64,000 nucleotides of DNA from Salipaludibacillus sp. CUR1. GTDB taxonomy: Bacteria; Bacillota; Bacilli; Bacillales; Salisediminibacteriaceae. Below are positions 17,851 to 26,857 of the stretch, one piece after another. Every line of letters begins with the position of its first letter. Position 1 is the stretch's first letter. The DNA lies in contig NZ_JAIWPE010000018.1 in assembly GCF_021028955.1 (NCBI RefSeq), positions 1 through 64,000 on the forward strand. Reading direction: 5' to 3'. A model generated the notes under the pieces. It was not told where the DNA came from. It made no database searches and saw only the letters and a list, made by a program, of their open reading frames with translations. A program made the position numbers and the translations under genes.

Positions 17851-19254
17851 TTAAATATGCTCGAGATCAACGTCATACTTTCTCACTTTATAAAGCAGGC
17901 TTTGTCTTGAAATTCCCAATGTTTCAGCTGCTTTGGACTGATTTCCGTTTGCTTCTTTTAAAGCATTTTCTATAGCGTTCCGTTCAAAGTATTCCATTTG
18001 TTCAGGGAGGGACCGGGATTCGGCATCTCTGTTCAGGTTCCCATGGTCGTATGCTTTTTCTGCTGTCTGGCGCAAAAGGTTCAATTCTTCTTGTATTTCT
18101 TTAGGGAAATCTTTTAATTCAAGCTCAGAGCCTGCCGATAAAACTGTCGCCCGGGCCAGGGCATTGTAAAGTTCCCGGATGTTTCCGGGCCAAGAATAGT
18201 GCGCGAGCTGTTTGACTGTTTCTTCTGATAATGAATAAGCCCTGCGATGTTCAGTTTCAAAGTTTGAAAGAAGCTGATAGATAAGAGAGGGGATATCTTC
18301 TTTTCTCTCTTGCAAAGGCGGGAGGTCGATCCCTATGATATTTAAACGGTAATAAAGGTCTTCGCGAAACTTTCCTTCCTGTACAAGTTTCCATAAATTA
18401 CGGTTCGTTGCTGCAATTAGCCTCACATCAGCCTCTTTAGTCGTAGAACTCCCTAAAGGGATAAACTGTTTTTCCTGGGTGACCTGAAGCAGTTTGCTTT
18501 GAAGCTCCAAAGGCATGTCTCCGATTTCATCCAGAAACAATGTTCCTCCTTCAGCGGCTTCTACTTTACCTTTCCGGTTATCCGCAGCTCCTGTAAAAGC
18601 CCCTTTCACGTATCCAAAAAGTTCACTTTCCAGAAGGTTTGCGGGTATAGCGGCACAATTTAATGAAATGAATGGTCCGTGCTGCCGTGAGCTTTCAAGG
18701 TGAATAGCTTTAGCGCAGTGGGATTTCCCAGTACCGCTTTCCCCTTGCAGAAGAACCGTTACATCCTGTTTTGACACCCGTTGAATCATGTCAAATACTT
18801 GTTTCATATTTTCACTGACACCAATCATTCCGTGCAGCTGAAATTTGGTTTGCATTTCTTTTTTTAATTCACGGTTTTCTTCATTCATAGCCTGCCAGCG
18901 TAACGCCCGTTCAATAACAACCTTTAACTCTTCTGATTTGACTGGTTTAGTCAGATAATCGAAAGCTCCAAGTTTCATTGCTTCTACCGCATCTTCCACA
19001 TCCCCGTAGGCAGTCGAAAGTATTAACGGTATACCGGGATACAAAGGCTTCCATGCTTCCAGCAGTTTTATTCCTGTCGTATCCGGGAGAAGGATATCAA
19101 GGACGGCTGCATCTATCCAGTGGTCTTTCATTAACTGGTTTGCTTCTTTGCCGTTATGGGCCCCGTAGACAGTGTAGCCTTCTTTTTCTAATGTTTGCCG
19201 AATAAGCCGGTGAAGTTTTTTGTTATCTTCCACCAGCAGGATTGATTTACTCAT
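17851..19254 (-). CDS. NtrC-family sigma-54-dependent response regulator
   Basis: Three-domain activator of 467 aa. The receiver (1-120) has LVEDNKKL and [10 protein letters not shown] (phospho-Asp). The AAA+ domain (about 140-370) has Walker [11 protein letters not shown], the sigma-54-contacting GAFTGA loop and Walker [10 protein letters not shown]. The C-terminal Fis-type helix-turn-helix is [19 protein letters not shown]. It is coupled to the sensor gene: its ATG lies in the last codons of the kinase (ATGAGTAA). Residues encoded upstream of 19254 belong to the kinase gene, so the longer open frame is not the true start. Such pairs often control dicarboxylate or amino-acid uptake, but no obvious target is next to it. 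Confidence 0.92.
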   Translation of the reverse strand: MSKSILLVEDNKKLHRLIRQTLEKEGYTVYGAHNGKEANQLMKDHWIDAAVLDILLPDTTGIKLLEAWKPLYPGIPLILSTAYGDVEDAVEAMKLGAFDYLTKPVKSEELKVVIERALRWQAMNEENRELKKEMQTKFQLHGMIGVSENMKQVFDMIQRVSKQDVTVLLQGESGTGKSHCAKAIHLESSRQHGPFISLNCAAIPANLLESELFGYVKGAFTGAADNRKGKVEAAEGGTLFLDEIGDMPLELQSKLLQVTQEKQFIPLGSSTTKEADVRLIAATNRNLWKLVQEGKFREDLYYRLNIIGIDLPPLQERKEDIPSLIYQLLSNFETEHRRAYSLSEETVKQLAHYSWPGNIRELYNALARATVLSAGSELELKDFPKEIQEELNLLRQTAEKAYDHGNLNRDAESRSLPEQMEYFERNAIENALKEANGNQSKAAETLGISRQSLLYKVRKYDVDLEHI

Positions 19255-21385
19255 TATGAGGGCTCCTTTCTTTTGCTTCAGGTAAATACAGTTTAAAAGT
19301 GGTCCCGAGTCCCGCTTCGCTTTCAACGTCAATTCTGCCGCCATGCTCTTTAATAATGTCATGGGTGATGGACAGGCCAAGGCCTGTCCCTTCCTGTTTA
19401 TTGGAGAAAAAAGGATGAAAGATTCTGTTTATTTTTGAAGGTTCTATTCCTTCACCGGTATCGCTGATCGTTAGTATCAGGTCATTATGTTGTTTTTTTA
19501 CTGCCACTCGCAAATTTCCGCCCTGTTCCTGCATTGCCTCAACCGCATTAAGATACACGTTCATAAATGCCTGAATTAATTGACTTTCGTCTCCCAGTAC
19601 AAGGTCCTTCTCAGGGAAACGGCCTGAATAAAGGTCAATATCGTAGTATCGGAACTGATGAGCTAGTAAGTGGAGCACTTTATCATTCACTTCTTTTAGT
19701 TTCAAAAGTTTTTCTTCAGATTTTTTATTTTTACTCACTTGTAAAAATTTTTTTACGAGGTTATCCAGGCGCTTTGTTTCGTCCTGAATATCCCCGGCTG
19801 CTTCAAGAATCATGGAAAAACGGCCCGTGTCCCTCGGATTATTAAGAAAGATTTCTTTGACTTCTTCATGGATCACTTCTGCAGCCATCTGAACTGTCCC
19901 GAGAGGGTTCTTTACTTCGTGGGCAAGACCGGCAGTCATTTGGCCAATGGCTGCTAAATGCTCAGACCGCTGCAGGTGGCCCTCTAATTCCTTTATCGTT
20001 GTATAATCCCACAGTGTGACGAGTTGGCCGATTAATTGATTGTCCTCATTCCGCAGCGGAGAAATAGTCAGTTTCATATGTTTTGTTTTACCTGTCTGAT
20101 CTACGTATTTTATCTCGTCCGTGACTGTTTCGGTCAGCCTGGATTTCTTCAGGTGGCGGTCAAACAGTTTAACGAGCTTTTTAGAAGGGAGCCGGCGGTA
20201 GGATTTGCCGACAAACTGTTTTTTCGAATGTTCAATTAACTGTTCTCCGACTTTATTAAGAGAGGTCACAATGCCTTCTTCATCGATTGTGAGCACTCCA
20301 TAGGGGAACGATTCCAGAATAAGTTTCAGGTAGCGTTCTTTCGCTTTCAGATCTTCCGCCATATGATGCATCGATTTAGAAAGTGTTTTGATTTCGTTTT
20401 TTTCGCTTAGCAGATTTATTTTCCATGCTTCACCTTCAGCATAATCATAGGATTGTTTAGTCAGTTTTTTTATAGGGACCACCATTTTTCTCCGCGTAAT
20501 AATAATCATCGCAATTCCTGACGTGAAAAGGATCATCCAGCCTAATGCAAGCACTTCTGTTAATCTCTCTGTAGAAGCATAAGCGTAATCTTTATCCGTA
20601 ATAATAACCGTATATAAAGGATGGCGGTCTACTGCATGGTGGGCAATTAACACCTCATTCTCACGCCAGGATGTATCGATCACCTCGGTGCGTTCTCTTT
20701 TTATGTCACGGTAGAAATTTTCACCGGCGATACTTTCACCTGTTTCCCTGTAAGAACTGTCCATATAAACGTTCCCTTGACTGTCTGCCAATAAGGCACG
20801 GGTTCCTGCTTCGTCTGCAAACGTCCGGAAAAAGTTATGTAAGTATGTGGAGCTGATTTTTGAAACAATAACACCTTCGATGGGCGAGTGATCTTCATTC
20901 TGTATCGGCACCGCCATATAAAGGCCCAAAGGCTCTTGAGAAGAATTAGTAAAAATAAAAGAGGAACGTCTCCATTCCATTTTTTCAGCTACATTACTGA
21001 GAACAGTCTGAAGCGCCGGGGACACGTTCGTACCTTGAGAGGAAAATTCAACATTTCCCTGGGCATCGAGAATATTGGATCCCCGATAAAAAGGGTCACT
21101 GAGATGCAGCTCATTTACTAAAGCTTGAAAGGCTTCCGCATTCCCTGTATCACGGTAATGATAGACGGCACTTTCCATACGGTTAATTTTATCCTCAACC
21201 ATCTGATTAGTCTGAATAGCCATATATAATGCTTCCTGGTTGGTCTGATTATGGGTTCTTTCAGTCAGATAGGCCTGGGAGACAGTTACAGCAACAATAA
21301 ACACTAACGTGACGGGCAAAAGAATCAAAAATAAACCGAGGAAAAAAAACCTCCCCGTCAGTCCTTTAGGAAATAAGTTTTTCAT
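19247..21385 (-). CDS. Sensor histidine kinase of the sigma-54 pair (dCache-HAMP-PAS-HisKA-HATPase)
   Basis: Membrane sensor of 712 aa, with TM1 near 10-32 and TM2 near 280-300. They bracket a roughly 240-residue external region of the double-Cache type (VYHYRDTGNAEAF, then ALLADSQGNVYMD). HAMP follows, then PAS (about 370-475; FPYGVLTIDEEG), HisKA with LAHEVKNPLGT, and HATPase with NVYLNAVEAM, SDTGEGI and GTGLGL. The layout resembles DctB/AtoS-type sensors of small organic acids. ATG 21385 has GAAGGAG 6 nt before it; TTG 21400 is an upstream in-frame alternative overlapping that site. Confidence 0.9.
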   Translation of the reverse strand: MKNLFPKGLTGRFFFLGLFLILLPVTLVFIVAVTVSQAYLTERTHNQTNQEALYMAIQTNQMVEDKINRMESAVYHYRDTGNAEAFQALVNELHLSDPFYRGSNILDAQGNVEFSSQGTNVSPALQTVLSNVAEKMEWRRSSFIFTNSSQEPLGLYMAVPIQNEDHSPIEGVIVSKISSTYLHNFFRTFADEAGTRALLADSQGNVYMDSSYRETGESIAGENFYRDIKRERTEVIDTSWRENEVLIAHHAVDRHPLYTVIITDKDYAYASTERLTEVLALGWMILFTSGIAMIIITRRKMVVPIKKLTKQSYDYAEGEAWKINLLSEKNEIKTLSKSMHHMAEDLKAKERYLKLILESFPYGVLTIDEEGIVTSLNKVGEQLIEHSKKQFVGKSYRRLPSKKLVKLFDRHLKKSRLTETVTDEIKYVDQTGKTKHMKLTISPLRNEDNQLIGQLVTLWDYTTIKELEGHLQRSEHLAAIGQMTAGLAHEVKNPLGTVQMAAEVIHEEVKEIFLNNPRDTGRFSMILEAAGDIQDETKRLDNLVKKFLQVSKNKKSEEKLLKLKEVNDKVLHLLAHQFRYYDIDLYSGRFPEKDLVLGDESQLIQAFMNVYLNAVEAMQEQGGNLRVAVKKQHNDLILTISDTGEGIEPSKINRIFHPFFSNKQEGTGLGLSITHDIIKEHGGRIDVESEAGLGTTFKLYLPEAKERSPHNE

Positions 21386-21454
21386 ACATTTCTCCTTCAA
21401 TAGAAATATATTCTTACTCTTTCATCATATCATGATTCGACAAATTATATATAA

Positions 21455-21484
21455 AAGGGCTGCCGTATTAAATTGGCAGCCCTT
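21455..21484 (-). terminator. Terminator of the asparagine synthetase gene
   Basis: AAGGGCTGCC/GGCAGCCCTT, 10 bp, 10-nt loop; on the minus strand it is followed by TTTTATAT. Confidence 0.85.
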
Positions 21485-21492
21485 CCGTATTG

Positions 21493-22986
21493 TTAAGTTA
21501 CAGCCCATTGTCCGACTGTATCCAGCGCAGATTTATGAGGGTAATGTTCTTTGAAAATATGGTAATAGAGATGTTCCTGTTTGCTTCTTAATCCGCTTTC
21601 TTGAAGTTCCTGGTCTGACACTTGTTCATTGGCATAGGTTTCCAAAACATCCAAAGCCCCGCTCCCTTCAGAGAATTCTGCTTTTTTGCGCCATAGAAGA
21701 GAATCAGGGAGATACCCGTTAAATGCTTTTCTTAAGAGAGTTTTTTCCATTGACTCGTCGCTCGATAACTTCCATTCTGCAGGAAGAGAGAGGACGTAAT
21801 CAATTAATTCCAAATCTAAAAACGGCACCCGGCCTTCCAGGGAGTGAGCCATACTCATGCGGTCAAGCCTCTGAAGGTTTATGTTATGCAAAGAATTCAC
21901 AATGCGGTAAAGTTCTTTATTTAATTCTACCGGATTCTGAATCTCCTGAAGGTACGCATAGCCGGAAAACAGCTCATCAGCCCCTTCTCCTGACAGAATA
22001 ACTTTGACATAGTCAGAAGCAAGCTTGGATACAAAATAAGTAGGAATAGCGCTTCTGACGAGAGAAGGGTCGTAAGATTCCAGATAGTAGATTACTTTAG
22101 GCAGAGCTTCTACTAATTCTTCTTTTGTATACACGTATTCATGATGTATCGTACCAATGTAGTCAGCGACTTCCCGGGCAGCTTGTAAATCCGGGCTCCC
22201 TTCATTTCCTACACAGAAGGAGTGTAAGGGCTGGTCCTGCCGTTTAATCCGTTGCCCGATCGCTGAAATTAAGCTGCTGTCGAGTCCTCCGCTTAGAAGG
22301 ACACCGACCTCCACATCTGCCATAAATCTTTTTCTTACGGCGTCCGTTAGTTTATTGCGGATGCCTTCAAGGACTTCGTGCTCTTTGAAATTTTCAGCAG
22401 GGACGGGTTCCTGTCCGGCTTCGATAGTGCGGTAGGCCTTGAAGCCTGTTTCCGGAGTATAATAATATCCTTGCGGAAATTCTTTCGCATCGCTTGTAAA
22501 CTCATAAATTCCTTTTAATTCAGAGGAAAAAACCATTGACCCGTCCGTCATTTTCCCATAATAAAGCGGCTTAATGCCTAACGTATCACGCGCGGCCATA
22601 AAGGTATTATTCGTTTCATCCGCAAGAAAAAAGGCAAACATGCCATCGAGCTTTTCTACACCCTGAGGCCCCTCTTTTTCATAAACTTTTAACACGGCTT
22701 CACTATCGGAATGCGTGTGAAACGTTTCAGTAGTCTGTAAGTCTTTTTTTAAAGACAGGTAGTTATAAATTTCACCATTACATACAATATGCACGTTCTT
22801 CTCTTCATTTGAAATTGGCTGTATCCCGTCGTTTAAGCCTACTATTGAGAGGCGGCGGTGGCCGATATGAAAATTGCCCCTGACTAATTGTCCCCCTTCA
22901 TCCGGCCCCCGGTGGTAGAGCTTATCTAATACTCTCGTCATTTTGTCTTTTGAAACTTCTTTGGTGACAGCGATAATGCCGCACAT
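21493..22986 (-). CDS. asnB: Glutamine-hydrolysing asparagine synthetase (class B)
   Basis: Converts aspartate, glutamine and ATP to asparagine. The N-terminal Ntn glutaminase domain starts with MCGIIAV (Cys2 nucleophile) and has RRLSIVGLNDG and CNGEIYNYLSL. The synthetase domain has the ATP pyrophosphatase loop LLSGGLDSSL and the SGEGADELFSGY motif. At 497 aa it is shorter than the usual 550-630, mainly at the C-terminus, but the motifs are intact. GAGGTGA precedes the ATG. It could also be an AsnO/AsnH-like paralogue with a specialised role. Confidence 0.85.
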   Translation of the reverse strand: MCGIIAVTKEVSKDKMTRVLDKLYHRGPDEGGQLVRGNFHIGHRRLSIVGLNDGIQPISNEEKNVHIVCNGEIYNYLSLKKDLQTTETFHTHSDSEAVLKVYEKEGPQGVEKLDGMFAFFLADETNNTFMAARDTLGIKPLYYGKMTDGSMVFSSELKGIYEFTSDAKEFPQGYYYTPETGFKAYRTIEAGQEPVPAENFKEHEVLEGIRNKLTDAVRKRFMADVEVGVLLSGGLDSSLISAIGQRIKRQDQPLHSFCVGNEGSPDLQAAREVADYIGTIHHEYVYTKEELVEALPKVIYYLESYDPSLVRSAIPTYFVSKLASDYVKVILSGEGADELFSGYAYLQEIQNPVELNKELYRIVNSLHNINLQRLDRMSMAHSLEGRVPFLDLELIDYVLSLPAEWKLSSDESMEKTLLRKAFNGYLPDSLLWRKKAEFSEGSGALDVLETYANEQVSDQELQESGLRSKQEHLYYHIFKEHYPHKSALDTVGQWAVT

Positions 22987-23077
22987 AAAATAGATTCACC
23001 TCATATTATCCCATTGTATTTCTCTCTGCCTTAAAAGAAGGAGAGAGATAAATAAAACATTTTACATTGGAAGACAG

Positions 23078-23992
23078 TTAATCAATTAACCCGTTCTCTT
23101 CAAGCCATTCTCTGGATACTTCTGTTTCGCTTCTTTGTTCCATATCCACCTGGTAATTCAGTTCTGTCATTGTTTCAGTATCCAGTTGTTCAGACAGAGC
23201 CTGTAATGTGTCTTCCAGTTCCGGATTATTTTCCAGGATGCCTTCACGTACAGTTGGTGCTGCGTTGTAGGCAGGGAAGAAGCCCTCGTCATCCTCTAAT
23301 GTAAGTAAATCAAATCCTTTAATTCTGCTGTCTGTCGCAAAGCCCATTGCTACGTCGACCTGCTCTTCATCCAAGGCCTGATAAGTAAGACCTGAATCCA
23401 TACGGACAACCTGGTTACTTCCGAATTCAAAACCATACGTTTCCTGTACCCCTGCAAGTCCGTCCGCACGTGAAGCAAATTCCGCATTGGAAGCGAACTC
23501 TAATTCCCCTGGATTGTTATTAACATAATCGGCCAGATCACTTAAAGAAGAAATGCCAAGTTCATCAGCGTTCTCTTCGCGCATCATGAGTGTATACGTG
23601 TTGTTAATCTCAGCAGCATCCAGCCAGATAATGCCGTTTTCTTCATCTAACTCTTTTACTAAGTCATAGGCTTCTTCTGAAGAAGCAACAGGGTCCTCAT
23701 TTAAATAGTTTACGAGTCCTGTGCCGGTATATTCCCAATAAAGATCAACCTGTTCATTTTCTAAAGCCTGGCGCAAAACTTCAGAGCCCATGTTCGTATT
23801 CTCAGTTACATCATACCCTTGTTCTTCTAAATAAATTGATGTGATTTTCGCCAGAATAAACTGTTCAGTAAAATTTTTTCCACCGACTTCAATACTTCCT
23901 TTTGAATCACCGTTCCCGCCGGCATCTTCATTATTTCCGCAGCCGGCCAGTACGGCAGCTGCCAGAGCAGATAACATTAAACTTTTCTTCAT
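23078..23992 (-). CDS. opuCC: Osmoprotectant ABC transporter substrate-binding lipoprotein (OpuCC/OsmX family)
   Basis: Lipoprotein (lipobox VLAGCGN) that captures quaternary ammonium osmoprotectants such as glycine betaine, carnitine or choline outside the membrane. The OpuAC-type domain starts with SIEVGGKNFTEQFILAKI and includes YWEYTGTGLVNYL. At 304 aa it matches OpuBC/OpuCC proteins. It is the last gene of a four-gene minus-strand operon, 35 bp after the second permease. The order permease-ATPase-permease-binding protein differs from B. subtilis opuC. Ligand choice within the family cannot be read from the sequence. Confidence 0.88.
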   Translation of the reverse strand: MKKSLMLSALAAAVLAGCGNNEDAGGNGDSKGSIEVGGKNFTEQFILAKITSIYLEEQGYDVTENTNMGSEVLRQALENEQVDLYWEYTGTGLVNYLNEDPVASSEEAYDLVKELDEENGIIWLDAAEINNTYTLMMREENADELGISSLSDLADYVNNNPGELEFASNAEFASRADGLAGVQETYGFEFGSNQVVRMDSGLTYQALDEEQVDVAMGFATDSRIKGFDLLTLEDDEGFFPAYNAAPTVREGILENNPELEDTLQALSEQLDTETMTELNYQVDMEQRSETEVSREWLEENGLID

Positions 23993-24027
23993 AAAAAAAT
24001 TCCTCCTTGAAAGTAGAGATAGTGATA

Positions 24028-24777
24028 TTAAGACGCTTCAGCAGTTTCGGCAGAGCGCCTAAGCCCTTTGGAAACTGTTATTTTTTCAATAAAACGTAAG
24101 AAAAAGTCAATACAAATGGCAAGCAGTGTGACTGGTACAGCGCCGGAAATAAGGTATTCCTGACTCTGCATCACAATGCCTGTAAAAATAAAATCGCCCA
24201 GACCTCCGCCGCCAACAAGATAAGCTAAAGCAGCGGAACCGACGTTCATAACCATTGCTGTCCGTATCCCTGCCATAATTGGATAGGCAGCATTGGGCAT
24301 TTCTACTTTGAAAAGAATTTGGGAGGGTGTAAACCCCATTCCTTTTGCAGCATCTTTTAAAGCCGGGTCTACTGAATTCAGCCCTGCGACAGTATTCCGC
24401 AGCACAGGGAGAATAGAAAAAACAAACAATGCAAAAACGGCAGAATAAAATCCTATTCCTAAATAAGTCATTACGAGCGCCAGAATGGCGATACTCGGGA
24501 TTGTTTGACCAAGGTTAGCCAGGTTTAATACCGGCCATTCAAGTTTACGAAAAGCAGGTCTCGTAACGAGGATACCTGCAGGGATGGCAATCCCTACCGC
24601 AAGAAGCGAAGAGACGAGTACAAGAAGCACATGCTGGCGTAACAGCCGGAGAAACTCGTCAGTCTGTTCAAATATGAGGCTGAAGTATCCTTGGATAAAA
24701 GCCCACAAGAAGAAGACAAGAACGATGCCATAGAAAAAATAGCGGATGAACGTTGATGCTTTCCGTTTATTAGTCAT
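24028..24777 (-). CDS. opuCD: Osmoprotectant ABC transporter permease (second)
   Basis: BPD-type inner-membrane permease (249 aa) with about six hydrophobic segments. The EAA-like loop reads DAAKGMGFTPSQILFKVEMPNAAYPIM. It has a slightly longer N-terminus than the other permease of the operon (one extra helix, FFYGIVLVFFLWAFIQG). It lies between the ATPase (15 bp) and the binding protein and should pair with the first permease as the transmembrane channel. Confidence 0.88.
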   Translation of the reverse strand: MTNKRKASTFIRYFFYGIVLVFFLWAFIQGYFSLIFEQTDEFLRLLRQHVLLVLVSSLLAVGIAIPAGILVTRPAFRKLEWPVLNLANLGQTIPSIAILALVMTYLGIGFYSAVFALFVFSILPVLRNTVAGLNSVDPALKDAAKGMGFTPSQILFKVEMPNAAYPIMAGIRTAMVMNVGSAALAYLVGGGGLGDFIFTGIVMQSQEYLISGAVPVTLLAICIDFFLRFIEKITVSKGLRRSAETAEAS

Positions 24778-24791
24778 TTCTTCCCTCCTTT

Positions 24792-25754
24792 CTAGGCTGA
24801 TTGGTTCGTCTGATGAAGGTATTTTTGGACATCCTGAATCGTAATGCTCCCCATAGGTTTCTTTTCCTCATCGACTACCACAAGCTCTTCATAGCCTTCA
24901 TTAAAGAAGATGGATAAAATCTGGCGTAAATCTGTTTTGAGTGAAATCTGTTTCGAATCAGCAGCCACCGGTGTAACTTTGAGCTGATTAACTAAGTCAG
25001 CAACGGTATGGAGGCCAAGACTCTTAATGGCACGGTCTGCCCCTACAAATGTGGAAACAAATTCGTTAGCCGGATTTGCTAAAATATCGTCCGGCGCATC
25101 ATACTGCATCAGACGGCCATCCTTAAAAATAGCGACCTGATCACCCATTGTTATAGCTTCATCAATATCATGGCTGACAAAAAGGATTGTTTTCTGGACT
25201 TCTTTCTGAATCTGCAAAAATTCCTTTTGGAGGTGCGAACGTATGATAGGGTCCAAAGCCCCGAACGGTTCGTCCATCAGCATGACTGGCGGGTCGGCTG
25301 CCATAGCTCGTGCAATTCCTATTCTTTGCTGCTGTCCGCCTGACAGTTCATGCGGATACCGTTTACGGAAGTCATCAGGCTTCAAGCCGATAAGGTCCAT
25401 AAGTTCAAAGAAGCGGCTGCGCATTTTCTCTTTATCCCATCCGAGAAGCTTAGGAACGACAGTGACGTTATCTTCAATGGTCATATTCGGAAAAAGACCG
25501 TTGCTTTGTATGACATATCCAATATTCCGCCTTAATTGAATTTCATTTAAAGAATTTGTATTTTCCCCATCGATAAATATTTCCCCTTTCGTAATAGGGA
25601 CCAGGCGGTTGACCATTCTTAGGAGTGTCGTCTTGCCGCAGCCTGAAGGTCCGAGAAAGACAGCAATATTGCCTTGAGGTACTGTAAATGACACGTCATC
25701 CACAGCATTGACTTTTCCATCATATGTTTTCGTCACATTTTTAAATTCAATCAT
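24792..25754 (-). CDS. opuCA: Osmoprotectant ABC transporter ATPase with CBS segment
   Basis: Energises uptake. The nucleotide-binding domain (about 1-240) has Walker A GPSGCGKTT, signature LSGGQQQRIGIARAM, Walker B VMLMDEPFGALD and the switch histidine in VSHDIDEA. The C-terminal region contains a CBS-like segment (DLRQILSIFFNEGYEELVVV). It is shorter than OpuCA (320 versus about 380 aa), so one CBS motif may be incomplete. CBS domains in this family sense ionic strength or nucleotides. GGAGG precedes the ATG. Confidence 0.9.
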   Translation of the reverse strand: MIEFKNVTKTYDGKVNAVDDVSFTVPQGNIAVFLGPSGCGKTTLLRMVNRLVPITKGEIFIDGENTNSLNEIQLRRNIGYVIQSNGLFPNMTIEDNVTVVPKLLGWDKEKMRSRFFELMDLIGLKPDDFRKRYPHELSGGQQQRIGIARAMAADPPVMLMDEPFGALDPIIRSHLQKEFLQIQKEVQKTILFVSHDIDEAITMGDQVAIFKDGRLMQYDAPDDILANPANEFVSTFVGADRAIKSLGLHTVADLVNQLKVTPVAADSKQISLKTDLRQILSIFFNEGYEELVVVDEEKKPMGSITIQDVQKYLHQTNQSA

Positions 25755-25774
25755 AAAACAGGCCTCCTTTACTA

Positions 25775-26434
25775 TTAAGCGTTTATATTCATTCCTTTAG
25801 GTGTGAGCACTCGCTGTAAAATTCCTAACACTGTATCCGCAATAATTGCAAGCAGCGATACGCCGACTGCGCCGACGACTATCATATCCCGGTTATACCT
25901 TGAAATGCCCTGGTCTATTAACACGCCCAGGCCTCCTGCGCCAATAAATGCCGCAATGGCACCGATACCGATACTAAGAACTACTGCATTCCTGACGCCG
26001 GCCATAATAACAGGAAGAGCAATAGGAATTTCCACCATGCGTATCCGTTCCCAGGAAGACATGCCAATGCCTTTGGCTGCATCACGCATGTTCGGATCCA
26101 CATTCTGCACGGCCACATAAGTATTTCGGATAATCGGCAGCTGTGAATAAAGGATTAGCGCTATGAGAGCCGGTAAAAACCCAATTCCCTGATTAATCAC
26201 AGACAGGACCGGAATCATAAGACCAAATAAAGCAATACTTGGAATTGTCATGATGATCGCCGCTATTTGCAGCACCACATCGGCAACTGCATCATTTGTT
26301 GTGAGGTAGATGCCGATTGGCACTCCTATTAAAATAGCGATTACTGTAGCCAGGCCGACCAGCTGGATGTGTTGTAACGTCAAAGCTAACACTTCGTCCT
26401 GGTTATTCATAAAATATTGAAACGCTCCGTTCAT
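25775..26434 (-). CDS. opuCB: Osmoprotectant ABC transporter permease (first gene of the operon)
   Basis: BPD-type permease of 219 aa with about five to six membrane segments and the EAA loop MRDAAKGIGMSSWERIRMVEIP. The start is ATG 26434 with GGAGGTG 10 nt upstream. It heads the operon; the promoter with two palindromes lies about 170 bp upstream and should respond to osmolarity or substrate. Confidence 0.88.
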   Translation of the reverse strand: MNGAFQYFMNNQDEVLALTLQHIQLVGLATVIAILIGVPIGIYLTTNDAVADVVLQIAAIIMTIPSIALFGLMIPVLSVINQGIGFLPALIALILYSQLPIIRNTYVAVQNVDPNMRDAAKGIGMSSWERIRMVEIPIALPVIMAGVRNAVVLSIGIGAIAAFIGAGGLGVLIDQGISRYNRDMIVVGAVGVSLLAIIADTVLGILQRVLTPKGMNINA

Positions 26435-26597
26435 TCATATTTCACCTCCATAAATTCGTACAAAAATCTTCCTCTTTTATCTGATGCAAGATTAATGCCA
26501 ATTTTTTCAGAAATTGGGAGGAGGTATGGCTGATGGGGAAAGATTCTATTTTTTCGTAAATTTAACGCTCCGTAAAACAGAAAAATTGTCCTGGATT

Positions 26598-26645
26598 TGT
26601 AAAGAAATTTTACCAGGACAGGGCGAATGTAAAATAATTTTTACA
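26598..26645 (-). promoter_or_regulatory. Osmoprotectant operon promoter overlapped by two palindromes
   Basis: On the minus strand TTTACA (26628-26633), 15 bp, TAAAAT (26607-26612) with an extended TGG before the -10. Palindrome GTAAA-N5-TTTAC (26599-26613) covers the -10. TGTAAAA-TAAT-TTTTACA (26628-26645) covers the -35. Their centres lie about 30 bp apart, three helical turns. Confidence 0.5.
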
Positions 26646-26682
26646 AGTGTGTGATTGGATTCCGAAAAATACAGCTTTGTTA

Positions 26683-26713
26683 AAGGCTTAAAGGATAAAA
26701 AAATTTAAGCCTT
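26683..26713. repeat. 10-bp inverted repeat in the divergent intergenic region
   Basis: AAGGCTTAAA and TTTAAGCCTT with an 11-nt A-rich loop. Role unknown. The remainder of 26435-26857 holds only the promoters; TTGCCA at 26769 with TAAATA at 26793 is a weak plus-strand candidate. Confidence 0.4.
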
Positions 26714-26857
26714 CCGCCACGACTTGGCGTCACCCGTATTTTTAATGGGATGATGAGTAAATAGACTATTGCCAAAGTATATAAGAGTATGGTAAATATA
26801 TCTTTGGTTAATGGAAAATTAAGACCGATTATCGTCGTAAAAGGAGGTATACGGGCT

